From assembly GCA_002150815.3 (NCBI GenBank), contig NDFF03000154.1, positions 45,289 to 109,288 on the forward strand: a stretch of 64,000 nt of DNA, read 5' to 3'. Below the pieces are notes generated by a model that was given only the letters and a program-made list of their open reading frames with translations, made no database searches and was not told the DNA's origin. The position numbers and the translations under genes are program-made. This DNA is from Grammothele lineata. Taxonomy: Eukaryota; Basidiomycota; Agaricomycetes; Polyporales; Polyporaceae. Below are positions 44,186 through 55,041 of this stretch, one piece after another (within the stretch, counting starts at the first letter, position 1; each line of letters starts with the position of its first letter).

Positions 44186-44197
44186 GGTTATGAGCCC
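44186..44197 (+). other. copia primer-binding site, initiator tRNA-Met anticodon-arm type
   Basis: GGTTATGAGCCC lies right after the LTR. It is complementary to the anticodon arm of initiator tRNA-Met (GGGCTCATAACC), the half-tRNA priming mode known for Drosophila copia. Confidence 0.7.
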
Positions 44198-44258
44198 TGC
44201 GGCGCTCTGAGCCAGTACACACTCACACTACACGGACTTCGCACACCACCACGCCACC

Positions 44259-47200
44259 ATGGTCGACACCTCCCACAGCACGTCACACCTCGCGCGCGCC
44301 AAGATCGAGCCACTCGAGACGGCGCAGAACTGGCCCGTCTGGAGCATGCAGATTGAAGACCTCCTCTACGATCAAGACGTCTTCGGCTACGCGAACGGCA
44401 CCGTGACGCGACCGGCAGAGGTAAAAGATACCGACGGCAAGATCACTAACGCCGCGGAGATAGCGAAGTGGGACACAACGGACCGGAAGGTCCTGGGCGC
44501 CATCAGGTCGCGCCTCGGTAAGGAGGCCATGGGAACCGCCCGGAACATCACTACGAGCGCAGCGCTATGGACCAAACTCAAAAGCCTCTACGAGGTGAAG
44601 GGTCTCTCGCGCATACTCGACATCAAGTTCAGGATGGCGACGTCACGATACGCGGAGGGGGAGGACTTATCAGCATGGTTGCAGACGATGATCAATTGGA
44701 AGGAGGAGCTGGTAGCGCTCGGGCGCACGGTCATAGATGAGGATTTCTCGATTCAGCTCCTGACGTCACTTCCCGCGAGCTGGCGACCCTTCGTGAGCTC
44801 TTTCAGGCTCGAGTCGGACCTGTCCGATCCGTACAAGATCATCGGGCAGATCAAGGAACAAGGCGCGCGCAACGGCGTATCGGACGACACCGCCATGATC
44901 TCACACGTAAAGAAGCGCGCCCCGCCTAAATGTTTCAAATGCGGCAAGATCGGCCTGCAGCGCGACTGCCCGGATCACCGCCCGTGGGGCGGCGCGAAGG
45001 ACGGGAAGGACGGGAAGGACGGAAAGGACGGGAAGGACGGGAAGGACGGAAAAGGGAAAGAAAAGAGTGGCGGGAAGGCGATGGTGGCGGACACGAAGGG
45101 GGACGACAGTGACAGCGACGGGTATGCATACGCGCTGATCGAAACGGCTGACGATGTCGCACTCGCGATCTCAGACATAGACGTCTGGGTCGCGGACACC
45201 GCAACCACCGCGCACGTCGCGCGCGAGAAGCGCGTCTTCGAGACGTACACACCAGTCACCGGGCGAACCCTCCAAGGAGCCGGCAGGACACCGATCCTCG
45301 GACGAGGCACCGTCAAACTCGCACTCAAGCACGACGGGCGCGAGCGCACCATCGAACTCCGAGGGGTGCTCCACGCGCCGGGAGTCCCGCACAATCTCAT
45401 CTCGATCGGACGTATGGAAGCCGCCGGACACGCGGTCGAGATCAAGGACGGAAAGATCAAATTCCTCAATGGGAAGGGGAAGGTGTACGCGACGGGACAG
45501 CGCGCCGGCAACTTCATGTATCATGTGAATGGGCACGCGGTCGTGCCTGAGGTATCATTCGCAGCCGCTGTTTGCCGACCGATTAGACCAAGGACTTACG
45601 ATGAGTGGCACGCGGTATTAGGGCACCCGGGCTTGAAAGTCGTCGAGCGCATGATGCGCGCCGGTATGGTCGAAGGACTAGAAGTGGACGGGGCAGTACC
45701 AGCCCAGGAGCAATGTGAAGCGTGCGTACGCGGAAAGCAGACGGTAGCACCGTACCCGAAGGCATCGGAGACGGAGATCGAGGAGGTGGGAGATCTGATC
45801 GTGCTGGACACGTGGGGACCGGCGAGGGTGACGGGGATCAGGGGAGAGCGGTACGCGTGGGTGTTCATGGACGGGAAGTCGAGACGGAGTACGGCAGCGT
45901 TTGGCAAGGACAGGACCGAAATCAGAGATCGCTTTCACGAGTTCCGCACCGCGTTCGAAAACCGACATGGCCGATCCATCACGCGCGTACGGCTCGATAA
46001 CGCGAAGGAGTTCGTAGAAGGGAAGTTCGGCAACTACCTCAGGGACGCGGGGATCACGATCGAGTCCACGGCACCACACTCCTCCGCGCAGAACGGGATC
46101 GCCGAGCGCGTATTCCGGACCGTCCTAGACCGAGTGCGTACCATCCTCATTGCTGCTAAACTCCCCAAGTACCTCTGGCCGCTCGCGTTCGAGCACGTGG
46201 TCAACTTGAAGAACGTCTTACCGACACGCGCCCTGCCCGACAAAACCCCCGAGGAGGTATGGTCCGGTCAAAAACCTAACGTCTCGGAGCTGCAAGAGTG
46301 GGGCACCGAGTGCTGGGTCCTGACGCCACCGGATCAGCGATCGAAGCTAGACCCCCGCTCGGAACCAATGTACTACATGGGACAGGCGCCCGGCAGCAAA
46401 GCGTGGCTGTATTACGACCCACGGGCCCGCCGGATCGGCAAATCCAGGAACGTTGTGTTCAAAGTACGGGCCGGTAAGACTGCCGACGCTGATGACGACG
46501 ACGACGATCCGCTAGGCCTGCTCGCCCCACCGGTCGAGGGGGAGAGTGGAGCTAGTGAAGCCAGCGCCCAGCAGGACGAGCCGGCCGGACCGCCGGAACA
46601 AGAACCCGATGCGGCGACAGGGGGAGCACCGCAGATCGACCCTCCGCCAGTACCTGAGCCCGCGCAGCCACGAAGGTCAACGCGCGCGCACGTCAAATGG
46701 GACTACAAAAAGATGAACACAGACGGTAAAAACAGCGCGCGCGCACCGGACCAGGCGCACGGAGGAGCACCGGACGAAGAGCACATCGCGTGCATGATCA
46801 CGCTGATAGGCACCGAGGGACTCCGAGAACCACGGAACCTGAAGGAGGCACGCGAGCAGCCGGAATGGCCGGAGTGGGAGCGCGCTATGCAAGCGGAGTT
46901 CGACCAGTTACGCGACCTCGGCGTCTTCGAGCTCGTCAAGCTCCCCGAAGACAGGCAGGCGATCGGCTGCCAGTGGGTTTATCGCGTGAAAGAAAATGCC
47001 GAGGGCATAGTGACGAAGCTTAAGGCTCGGCTAGTCGCCCTCGGCAATAGGCAAGTCGCCGGTCTTGATTACTTCGAGACGAGATCACCAGTTGTCCGTA
47101 CAGACTCCATCCGCACCATACTAGCCATTGCCGCTCGACACGGACTCAAGCTGCGACAGTTTGATGTCGTAGGAGCATACCTCAACGCGGATCTGGAGGA

Positions 47201-47396
47201 GGAGATCTATATGCGGCAGCCACCCGGCTTCGATGACGGCACAGGACGCGTGCTCAAGCTACGAAAGGCGCTCTACGGTCTAAAACAGGCGGGCCGGGTC
47301 TGGAACGCGAACCTTAACAGTGTTATGACGAACGACCTCGGCTACACGCGCGCAACGTCGGACGAGTGCGTGTACGTACGATCCGATATGGCAGTC
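44259..47396 (+). pseudogene. copia gag-pol polyprotein, truncated in RT
   Basis: Start in good context (CCACCATGG). Gag is followed by a zinc-knuckle-like CFKCGKIGLQRDC that has lost its His, then a GKDGKDGKDG linker encoded by 9 bp repeats (about 45000-45055). Protease has the VADTATTAHVA active-site block. Integrase has an HHCC finger (HAVLGHPGLK...CEAC), catalytic Asp in IVLDTWGPA, Asp in RVRLDNAKEFV and Glu in SSAQNGIAERVFRT. RT starts at WERAMQAEFDQLRDLGVFEL and contains QFDVVGAYLNADLEEEIYM and LKLRKALYGLKQ. It stops at CVYVRSD, before the YVDD motif, where frame passes into the inserted element. Confidence 0.9.
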
Positions 47397-47776
47397 CTGG
47401 TGGGGAAAAAATCATGTGCACACATCAATCTCGTACATCACATTATATACACACAATAGCAATGCACACATTGAAAGATGCACAACTATTGCAACATCGT
47501 TTAGAAAAACACACGTTGACAATGACACACATTGACAATGACACACATTGACAATGACACACATTCTGAGATGCATAACAACCAGCACATTCAAAGACAG
47601 ATTGGAAATTGATGTCATAAAATGAGAGCCAATACTATTACAATAGTCATCCTTATAGTTTATTACCCTAGCCCTTTTATGAATATAATAATTCTCTTAG
47701 TTCAGTTACTAGCAACCATCATCAATGATTAGTTGTCTCTCGGTTGCCGTCTCTTTGTTCTCATACCTCGAAACCC

Positions 47777-49408
47777 ATGGCCACCGCTGCAGTCACTCAG
47801 TTTTTAATCGACTCTCATACTGTTGCAACTGAGGCTCACTTCATTATCTCCTCCCTCCCTAACGCTTCTATTGAGTCCGTTGAGAGGAAGGCGAATCAAC
47901 TTCGCGGAATTCGGGAAGTTCTCCTCCGCCTAGATGATTCACTCACAGAACCAGAAGAGATTGAGGAGCTCATCGACTATGTGGATACACTCCTCAACCC
48001 TTTGGACGCATTCCTAGCCTCCCCACCCCCACACCCTAGCTTCTATCTTGAGACGGAGAGGACCGGTCAGCGGGGACGGCCCGCATACAAACTCCACGTC
48101 AAAGAGATTGAAGAACTCCTCAAGCTCGGTGTCCCACTGATCCGAGTTGCAAAGATGCTCGGGGTCGACAGGAAGACAGTCTACAAGCATCTCGAGCGCG
48201 CAGGCATACACACTCCCCGCACACCATACACCGACATAACTGATGACGCGCTGGACAAGATCGTCGCCGAGATCGGCCGGCAGCATCCATTCATTGGCTC
48301 AACAATCATGCAGGGGCACCTAGAGGCCCGTGGCATTCACATCTCGCGCACCCGCGTTCAGCAAAGCTTGCGAAGGGTCGATGCGATTGGTGTCCTCGTA
48401 CGGTGAGTACCTACTCACACTACATGATCATATTCCTCATGCAGCGGATGTCTAGATGGGCCGGCATAATCCGCCGACGGGTCTACAAGGTTCGCGGTGC
48501 CAACGCACTTTGGCACATGGACGGCAATGAGAAACTTCGCCCGTGGGGTTTCTATGTCCACGGATGCATCGACGGCTTTTCGCGACTTATTATCTACCTC
48601 GTCTGCTCTTACAACAAGCGCGCTCGAACTGTTTCAACCATCTTCGAAGGGGGCGTCGACCAATACGGGTGGCCAAGTCGCGTTCGCGGGGACTTCGGGA
48701 CAGAGAACAACGATGTTGAAAGGATGATGAACGCACACTGGGGCGAGGCGCACAATGCCTTCCTTCGCGGGCGGTGAGTCTTGTGGACACGGCGTTGCGA
48801 GTCAGGCTTATATTCGTTTTGCCTATAGCTCATTGCACAACGTTCGCATCGAACGTTTGTGGCGAGATGTTCGTAAAGACTGCCTGGAAGGATACAGAGT
48901 GCTCTTCATGGATCTGGAGGACAAAGGACTACTGGATATGAACATCGAGGCGCACCGAGTATGCTTATTCCTCGTCTTCCATAAGCGCATCCAGGCCTCC
49001 CTTGACCGTACTCGCGACGCCTGGAACCATCACAAAGTCCGAACGGAGCAGAACCGCACGCCTGTCGCAATGTGGTACTTCAGTCGTGCTGAGGCTAGGC
49101 ATCAGGGGTATTGGACGGAGAACCCGGAAGATAACCTACACGATGTGGGTCCCATGTATGGCGTGGACGACCAAGCCCGGGCACCCCCACCCGAGGAGGA
49201 ACGAGACGAGCCATCGCAACGGGGTACGCAGCCCATGCCCGGAGACACGACAGCAGAGAAGGCTGCTGGGGTAGTCTTGAACGGCGACGAAGAGTTGAGA
49301 CGGGCATTGGACATCTTGGACGGGTTTGATTTCGACCAAGACGACGGTGATTGGGGTCAACATGTATACACTGCCGCTGTCTCAGAATACATTCGCGCGA
49401 CTCAGTGA
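47777..49408 (+). CDS. DDE integrase-core transposase, copy 2 (intact)
   Basis: Three exons: 47777-48397, 48445-48773, 48829-49408, in phase, giving 509 residues. The N-terminal half holds a conserved leader and a helix-turn-helix (GVPLIRVAKMLGVDRKTVYK) followed by a second helical DNA-binding-like region (GSTIMQGHLEARGIHISRTR). The catalytic rve-like core has Asp in ALWHMDGNEK, Asp in RVRGDFGTEN and Glu in NVRIERLWRDV, with YVHGCIDGFSRLI between. A charged, proline-rich tail follows. Related proteins are annotated in fungi and animals as integrase-core proteins. A link to the IS481-like eukaryotic transposons is possible but unverified. ATG 47777 (ACCCATGGCC) is the first in-frame methionine. 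Confidence 0.85.
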
Positions 49409-49960
49409 CGCGACTTTGTCGCCCACAACCTTGCGTGCCCAGAGGACAAACCCCCACCCAACCTCCCACCGCGCCTCTTGAGAGCATGAACACAAATATT
49501 GAGTTACGCACGGGAACGAAAACAGGCTGACATACCTCTCACGGCGCCTTACCCGTATACCTATCCCATCAGTCCCTCCACATCCGCGAATCCGTGAGGG
49601 TGTTTGCTCGCTGGTAACACGAGACTGGGGAAGTGGAAAGGCGGCAGGCAGGGAGCGACTTCATGGATGGTATCACGACAGTTAAGCTATCCCTAGAAGA
49701 AACACGCTGGTGTATCAGACTATGGTCGGTGCATAGGATGGTATATATATACGTACCTTGGTAGTGATTCCTCCGCCTGGTAACTTGTGTGCGGATTAAA
49801 ACTGACGTTGATACATAAACCCTTCCAAAATCAGTTAGCCCCGCTGTCGCAGCTAGTACAGGCAGTGACGTACAGGAGCCCAGGTGAACGGCGTAATGGA
49901 ATGGCATGCGTTGAGGTTGAGTAGAGGCCGGGGGAGGTGCAAGAGGACCAGAGTGGACAG

Positions 49961-50014
49961 GAGATATTATCTCGTCTCAACAGGCCGCTCGCGCACGGAA
50001 GGACGTATATCCTC
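49961..50014. promoter_or_regulatory. Composite double-dyad motif, copy 2a
   Basis: Identical to 42761-42814 in both dyads and in spacing. Confidence 0.7.
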
Positions 50015-50117
50015 GTCGACGAGTAGATGAAGGGAGAGGAAGAGCTAAGTTGGATCTCTGGAAGACGAGAGGACAGCGGAAAGCGGAGGCAGGAGAACAA
50101 TGAGAGAACAATAGACG

Positions 50118-50171
50118 GAGATAATATCTCGTCTGTAAAACCTGCGCGTCGTCGGAAGGACATATATCCTC
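50118..50171. promoter_or_regulatory. Composite double-dyad motif, copy 2b
   Basis: Identical in arrangement to 42918-42971: GAGATAATATCTCGTC, 20 bp, GGAAGGACATATATCCTC. Confidence 0.7.
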
Positions 50172-50522
50172 GCCGACGCGCATGCAAAGGAGTGGGCGAA
50201 TGTAGAAGGGCTTCGGCAAGAAAACAGTACTAGTCTGGGCACTGGGAGTATCCGTGGTAATTATCAACAAACTTAGCGCGCCCCTCGCACGTGCTCCCGC
50301 GCTGGCCGGCAGGTAACATGAACAAACCAGGGCGTTGTTGAATGCCAACGCATAAGAGTCCATTGATGATCACACTCAAAGTTCAAAGTAGTACGTCAAC
50401 AACGTCGAGGACTACGAGTAGAATACAAAAATGTATTGTGTGCACCACAAAAAAAACATCCCAGACCTGGATCGAACCAACCACGCCAACCGCACCAGAG
50501 GAAGCGATGATACCATTCACCT

Positions 50523-50978
50523 GCGACAAGGAGATGATCCGAGCCTTACTCGGTCGGAGAGGGACACTAACATCTTGACGCGGGTCTTCGCGACGTACCA
50601 GCGAGTTTTTGACTTGGTGGCAACTTTTGCGTATACACGCGTTTGAGTTCCGCTGTGCGTGATCACATCGTAGCGGAACAGGGCACGCCGCAGGCGACGA
50701 CGGGCGTATCATACTATGACAGCGCATCGGAAATAAAGTTCGGGCGTCGAAGACATACTATTAGACTTGCTAGCAGTACTCGAGGACGAGTTTTACATAA
50801 CGACTACAATCACAGATACATCGGGGTAGAGTCAATAGAAACGGACGATGACGAGGAAAATCGAGTTACGGATAAATTGGACACTGTCCAAGAGACGCAC
50901 TCTGTGCATGGTACATGACACAAGAAAGGAGGCGAGGGAACTGCTGGGTAAAACGGGGACGTTGACAGAAGATACGGT
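50523..50978. other. Spacer, no gene
   Basis: Between the end of integrase element copy 2 and the stop of the next minus-strand gene. No copia remainder or other domain seen. Confidence 0.5.
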
Positions 50979-53900
50979 CTACAGTTTGTTGCGAAACAGG
51001 AGAATAGCCTGGCAGATGATGTTGCAAATAAGTTCCCACTGCAGGGGCATGCCCGCGGCTTGGGAGTTCTTGTCGGGATGGTATAGCTGGGATTACTCGT
51101 CAGTCGTCGTATTCCCTGGTTCTTGAGTCTACATACCTTCAGCAACACCTTAAACTGCCGCAAGTTGTTCACGAAGGCGGGCGGCCAATCAATCGGCAGG
51201 CGACTGTTCTCGTCCGGGTGCGGGAACTCCTCGACGAGGCGGCGGACCAGGCCGCTCCAAGTTCCTTCGCCTCGCAAAGACTCTGCAGCCGTGACGGTCG
51301 CGGTCGAAGGCATCCGTTCGGTTCCCATTGCGGTGTGGTCATTGGGACCCGACGGCTGCTTCTGCGTAGCGGCGTCCCCAGTTTCTGCGTCGCGAGCGCT
51401 GCGACCGGGTTCGCCTGCGGGGTCGTCCGCATCACGAGCGGGCGGCGGACTCGGCGCGGGTGGCGGTCCTTGCATGGGCGGCGGACTCGGTGCGGGCGGC
51501 GGTCCTTGCATGGGCGGCGGACTCGGTGCGGGCAGCGGTCCTTGAGTGGGCGGCGGACTCGGCGCGGGCGGCGGACCTTGCGTGGGCGAAGGACCTGGTG
51601 CGGGCGGCGGACTCGGCGCAGAAGCTCTGTTTTTGGAGTGTGCATTCTGATCGGACCCGTCTGGCGCGCGGTCTGAGTCGAACGTGTTGTCAGTAAAGCT
51701 CGATACTAGACAAGAGAGTACGAACTTTCTTTGTGGCTGCTGGATGAACCTGCTTTCGGGTACGAAGTTTGGTGCCAGTCTGAGAAGTCCTCGTCGGAAT
51801 CCATGCCTAGCATGAAGTCGTCGAAATACTTGTCCCTATTCCGCAATGAGACTTGATGCGCAACGACCGGCGGAAGGAATCACGCAGAGGACTTACATGT
51901 AGTCGTATGCTTTGTCCTTGGCTGCTCTCGGGGGCTGCTCTCTAGTTTTGGCGGACGAAGTAGCCTCTGAAGCTTTGCCCTTGCCTTTGGCGGACTGCGA
52001 AAACAGTCAGTATAGTAACGGCGGGAGGGGAAGAATGAATACTGACCGAACAATGAGCATCGAGCTTGCGAGCACACGCGCCGAAGAATGTCTCGAGGAA
52101 TGAGCGCAGGGTTGTGTACCGACGAAGGTTTAAGGGCATCCGGTCGAGCACCGGAGCAGCGAAATCTGCGAACGCCCCATCGACCCCAAATCCTCCCTTA
52201 GTCAATACTCCGTCTTCACCCTTCATACGGTCAGGGTTCGAGAGGTCGCCAAAAAAGCTACGAAGTCCCGTGAAGAGGGTACCAATGTCATCGTCACCCG
52301 TCCAGAGCGCGGACAGGCGAGGGGCCTCGCTGAGCAAACTGGTCGCCCATTGATCGAAAGTGACGACCTACTCAAATGAATATAGTCAGCGTTGCGTAGA
52401 AAAGGGGGAAGTCGGTCGCACCGTGAGGCCTCCGAATCTCTTTGCGCGGTCGTGTGCCACGCCGAACTCTCGGAAACCACCGGGAGGGTCGAAGAGACGG
52501 CGAGCGGTGAAGTGTCGGAAGTGTTCGACGAGGCGGCATGTACACTCGGAGACAAACTTGAGGTCCCCGAGTTCGGCTTCTCGCAGGATGTCTGGAAAGA
52601 TAGTAGAATCTGAGAGGACATTATAGATGCGCGTAAGCAAGTTAGTGACGCTGTGGGCGCCGTACGGGCCGAGAGCAAAGTTCTCGTCGAATTCTCGTCT
52701 GATTGATTTGTCGCAGATATACCCTTCAGGATTTTCGATAATCTTGGACCTCGCAGCGAAATCCGTGAGCCAAGCCAAGGGGTCGAAGATTGCGAATTCG
52801 AGAACGGCGACGAGAGTCCGGATGTCATTCATCGAGGGCGCCTGGCTTGCTCTGTCCAGCGCGGATTCGACAAGGCTGCGTCGGATTAGAAAGTCATAAA
52901 ACTTGGAGTCGGCAGCCAACGTCTCCGGCCACTGCGATACAATGTCAACAAGGAAGAGGTAGAGAGATGCGAGACTGACCCAGGACGCGCTCTCATCGGG
53001 TGCGCATATGTTGTGCACAAGTCGCACAAGCCGAAGATGTTCCCTTGGGCCAAAAACCTGTTGACGATAGTAAGCTTCCAAAAACAGACGAAATAAGCAG
53101 ACACATACTGGAACCGTGAAGATATCCACTACGACTTCTTCCAACTCAAGGGCGTCTTCGTCTGGAATCTGGAACGCATTGGCTCCGTCGCTGTCATCGT
53201 CATAGTCCTGGTCGTCCTCCATAGCATCGTCTTCGTTGTCTTCGTCAGCTTCGGACGTCGTCAAACCAGGGACGTGTAGCGTAGGTCCGCCTTCGTCGAG
53301 GGCTAGGAAGACGATGTTCTTGTACCCGCTTCCTGCTTCCCGGATGACGGTCCCGCCCATCGCTCTGCAAATGAATGAACATCCCGGACGAGTGGTTCGA
53401 ATGGAGTATACTTACTTCTTCCAAATCTCGTAAGTAATTTGATGAGGGCGCTCGCCGACATTTAGAGCACGCGCACGTTTCCCCTTCCGAACGCGCACCT
53501 TCAGAAGGCGCCAACCAAAGCGACGCACTTCCGGGTGCTTGCTCTCGAGGCAAGCGTTGACCGTCGCGACGATGGCTGCGTTGTCGGCATTGGCCGGCAA
53601 CGTGATATGGTGAACGTGTCCGGCATCGTCGTACGCTTGTAACCTGACAATTCCATTAGATAGGACACTTGTCAGTATAGCAGCGAGATCACTCACTGAG
53701 AGAGCGAAGGCTTGATCCCGTGGCCAGCGTGAATCTCGGCAGTGTTCCCGCACAGAACGATCGTGTACCGATCTTCCTTTACCGGGCGAGGCTTGGGGCT
53801 CTTGGCGACTTTGAAAGGCCGCGGAGCACGACCGCCAGTCGACATACGAGCCGACTTCTTGCGAGCCGCAGGCTTGTGAGGGATCTGCGACGCAGCTTCG

Positions 53901-54573
53901 TACATCTAAACCAATGATCAATAAGCGACTGTGATGTTCCTGATGCTCATAATAAACTACGTACCTTCTTTGCAGGGTTGAAAGGGGTCTGAGAAGCGTA
54001 TATACCACTGGCCCGTTGTTCCTCGCGTTCCTCGCGGAGTGTGGCTTGTGCGCGGAAGCTAGTCGTCGGACGTGGCATAGCTGAGGACGCCGAGCCGAAA
54101 AGGGTACCCTCCGTAGCACCAGTTGTGAAGGAGGCATTGATGCCGGCGCCGGAGGTAGCTGGGAAGGACGTCGGAGCGTTCGAGGATGATGGTGCAGCCC
54201 TGAGCGGCACATCCTGCTAGAAAGTTGGTCAGAGCAATAAGTCAGTGTTGCACAAAGGACGTACGTCAGCGTGAACACCCGAGGGTCCTGCCTTGTCCGA
54301 GTCCGACTCAGCATCGGAGTCAGGATCCTGGAGGTGATGGCCGGCTTGGCACCCGCAAGTCGAACATTTGCAAGCAAGGAGGTCGGGCGTCGCGATGGGC
54401 AAGATCGAGGGGACATAGCCAGCTGGGGGATTGCCTGGGAAGAACTGCCGACAAGTACAGCCTGCAGCCTCACAGCGTCCAAGGAGTACCTGAAGAGCAC
54501 GTCGCGTCTGACGACGTTTCTTCTGGTTACGCCGAGAGCGGCTGCGACTGCGACTGCGAGAACGACGAGACAT
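50979..54573 (-). CDS. Uncharacterised SR-rich/cysteine-cluster protein
   Basis: Eleven-exon model: 54573-54265, 54213-53965, 53905-53697, 53643-53416, 53364-53109, 53057-52422, 52367-52047, 51994-51897, 51835-51726, 51672-51137, 51068-50979; every junction keeps phase, 1013 residues. It starts with an Arg/Ser run (MSRRSRSRSRSRSRR), then a Cys cluster (CEAAGCTC and CKCSTCGC, possible metal site). The middle has a folded part (YTIVLCGNTAEIHAGHGI, RFGWRLLKVRVRKG, GSGYKNIVFLALDEGG), an acidic stretch, and a long alpha-helical domain (LRLVRLVHNICAPDESAS onward). Near the C-terminus lie PPPAPSPPP repeats, and the protein ends PLQWELICNIICQAILLF. No known family recognised. The same-strand neighbour upstream may be functionally linked. 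Confidence 0.7.
51432..51640. repeat. Coding minisatellite, Pro-rich
   Basis: Tandem ~36 bp units encoding PPPAPSPPPMQG or PPPAPSPPPTQG inside exon 10 of the uncharacterised gene. About five units, with M/T alternation. Confidence 0.8.
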
Positions 54574-55041
54574 GATAGGAGTAGCGGTGGCGAGATTATC
54601 AACTGTGAGAATGAGCTCGGTGGGCAGAACGGTGGGGAATGAGGAACGAGGAGCTCACCATCGCACCCTTTTAAACCAATGCACGGTTGCCCATGAGCGG
54701 CTCCAAAACGCTGAGTAGAATCAAGTGAGCAACGAGAAGCAAATTTCGAACAGTGTTCGGGGTGCAGGTGGCGTTCGGACTGCAGCCGCCTCACGTCTGT
54801 CTGCGGATTGATCAACCTTGCCCAGCGAACGAGTATCCACAGTACGAGAACGTTCGGCGTACCGAAAATGTGTATGCGCATACTACATGAGCAGACGGCT
54901 CGTTGACGTGAGAGTACAAAATACAAGTGATATCTAAATACAACTAATGCTCGATTACGAATTGCTACAAGTCCGCGCTCCACGCCTCACGCCTGAGGGA
55001 CCATCCTCTGTACCTGCCAGCCATAGCAGCCAACTAGTGCT
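54574..55041. other. Intergenic region between two same-strand unknown genes
   Basis: 468 bp containing the promoter of the SR-rich gene and the 3' end of its upstream neighbour. No further gene. Confidence 0.5.

Larger units (their letters stand above)
43783..47396 (+). mobile_element. Ty1/copia retrotransposon, 3'-truncated
   Basis: 5' LTR, primer-binding site at 44186, and a single gag-pol frame from ATG 44259 cut at 47396 inside the reverse transcriptase by integrase element copy 2. The rest of RT, RNase H and the 3' LTR are absent. Confidence 0.88.
47397..50522 (+). mobile_element. Integrase-encoding repeat element, copy 2
   Basis: About 3.13 kb, same left end and layout as copy 1. It lacks a 10 bp segment after the left-end A-tract and has extra CACATTGACAATGA units in the leader. 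It sits inside copia RT, and the copia sequence does not resume after 50522. Confidence 0.8.

Noticed and set aside
45000..45060. Collagen-like GKDG repeat as a sign of a structural protein
   Set aside because: It is a short linker inside copia gag-pol, between the zinc knuckle and protease.
52386..53360. The MGGTVIREAG frame as a separate gene
   Set aside because: Donor and acceptor phases join it to exons on both sides as part of the 11-exon gene.
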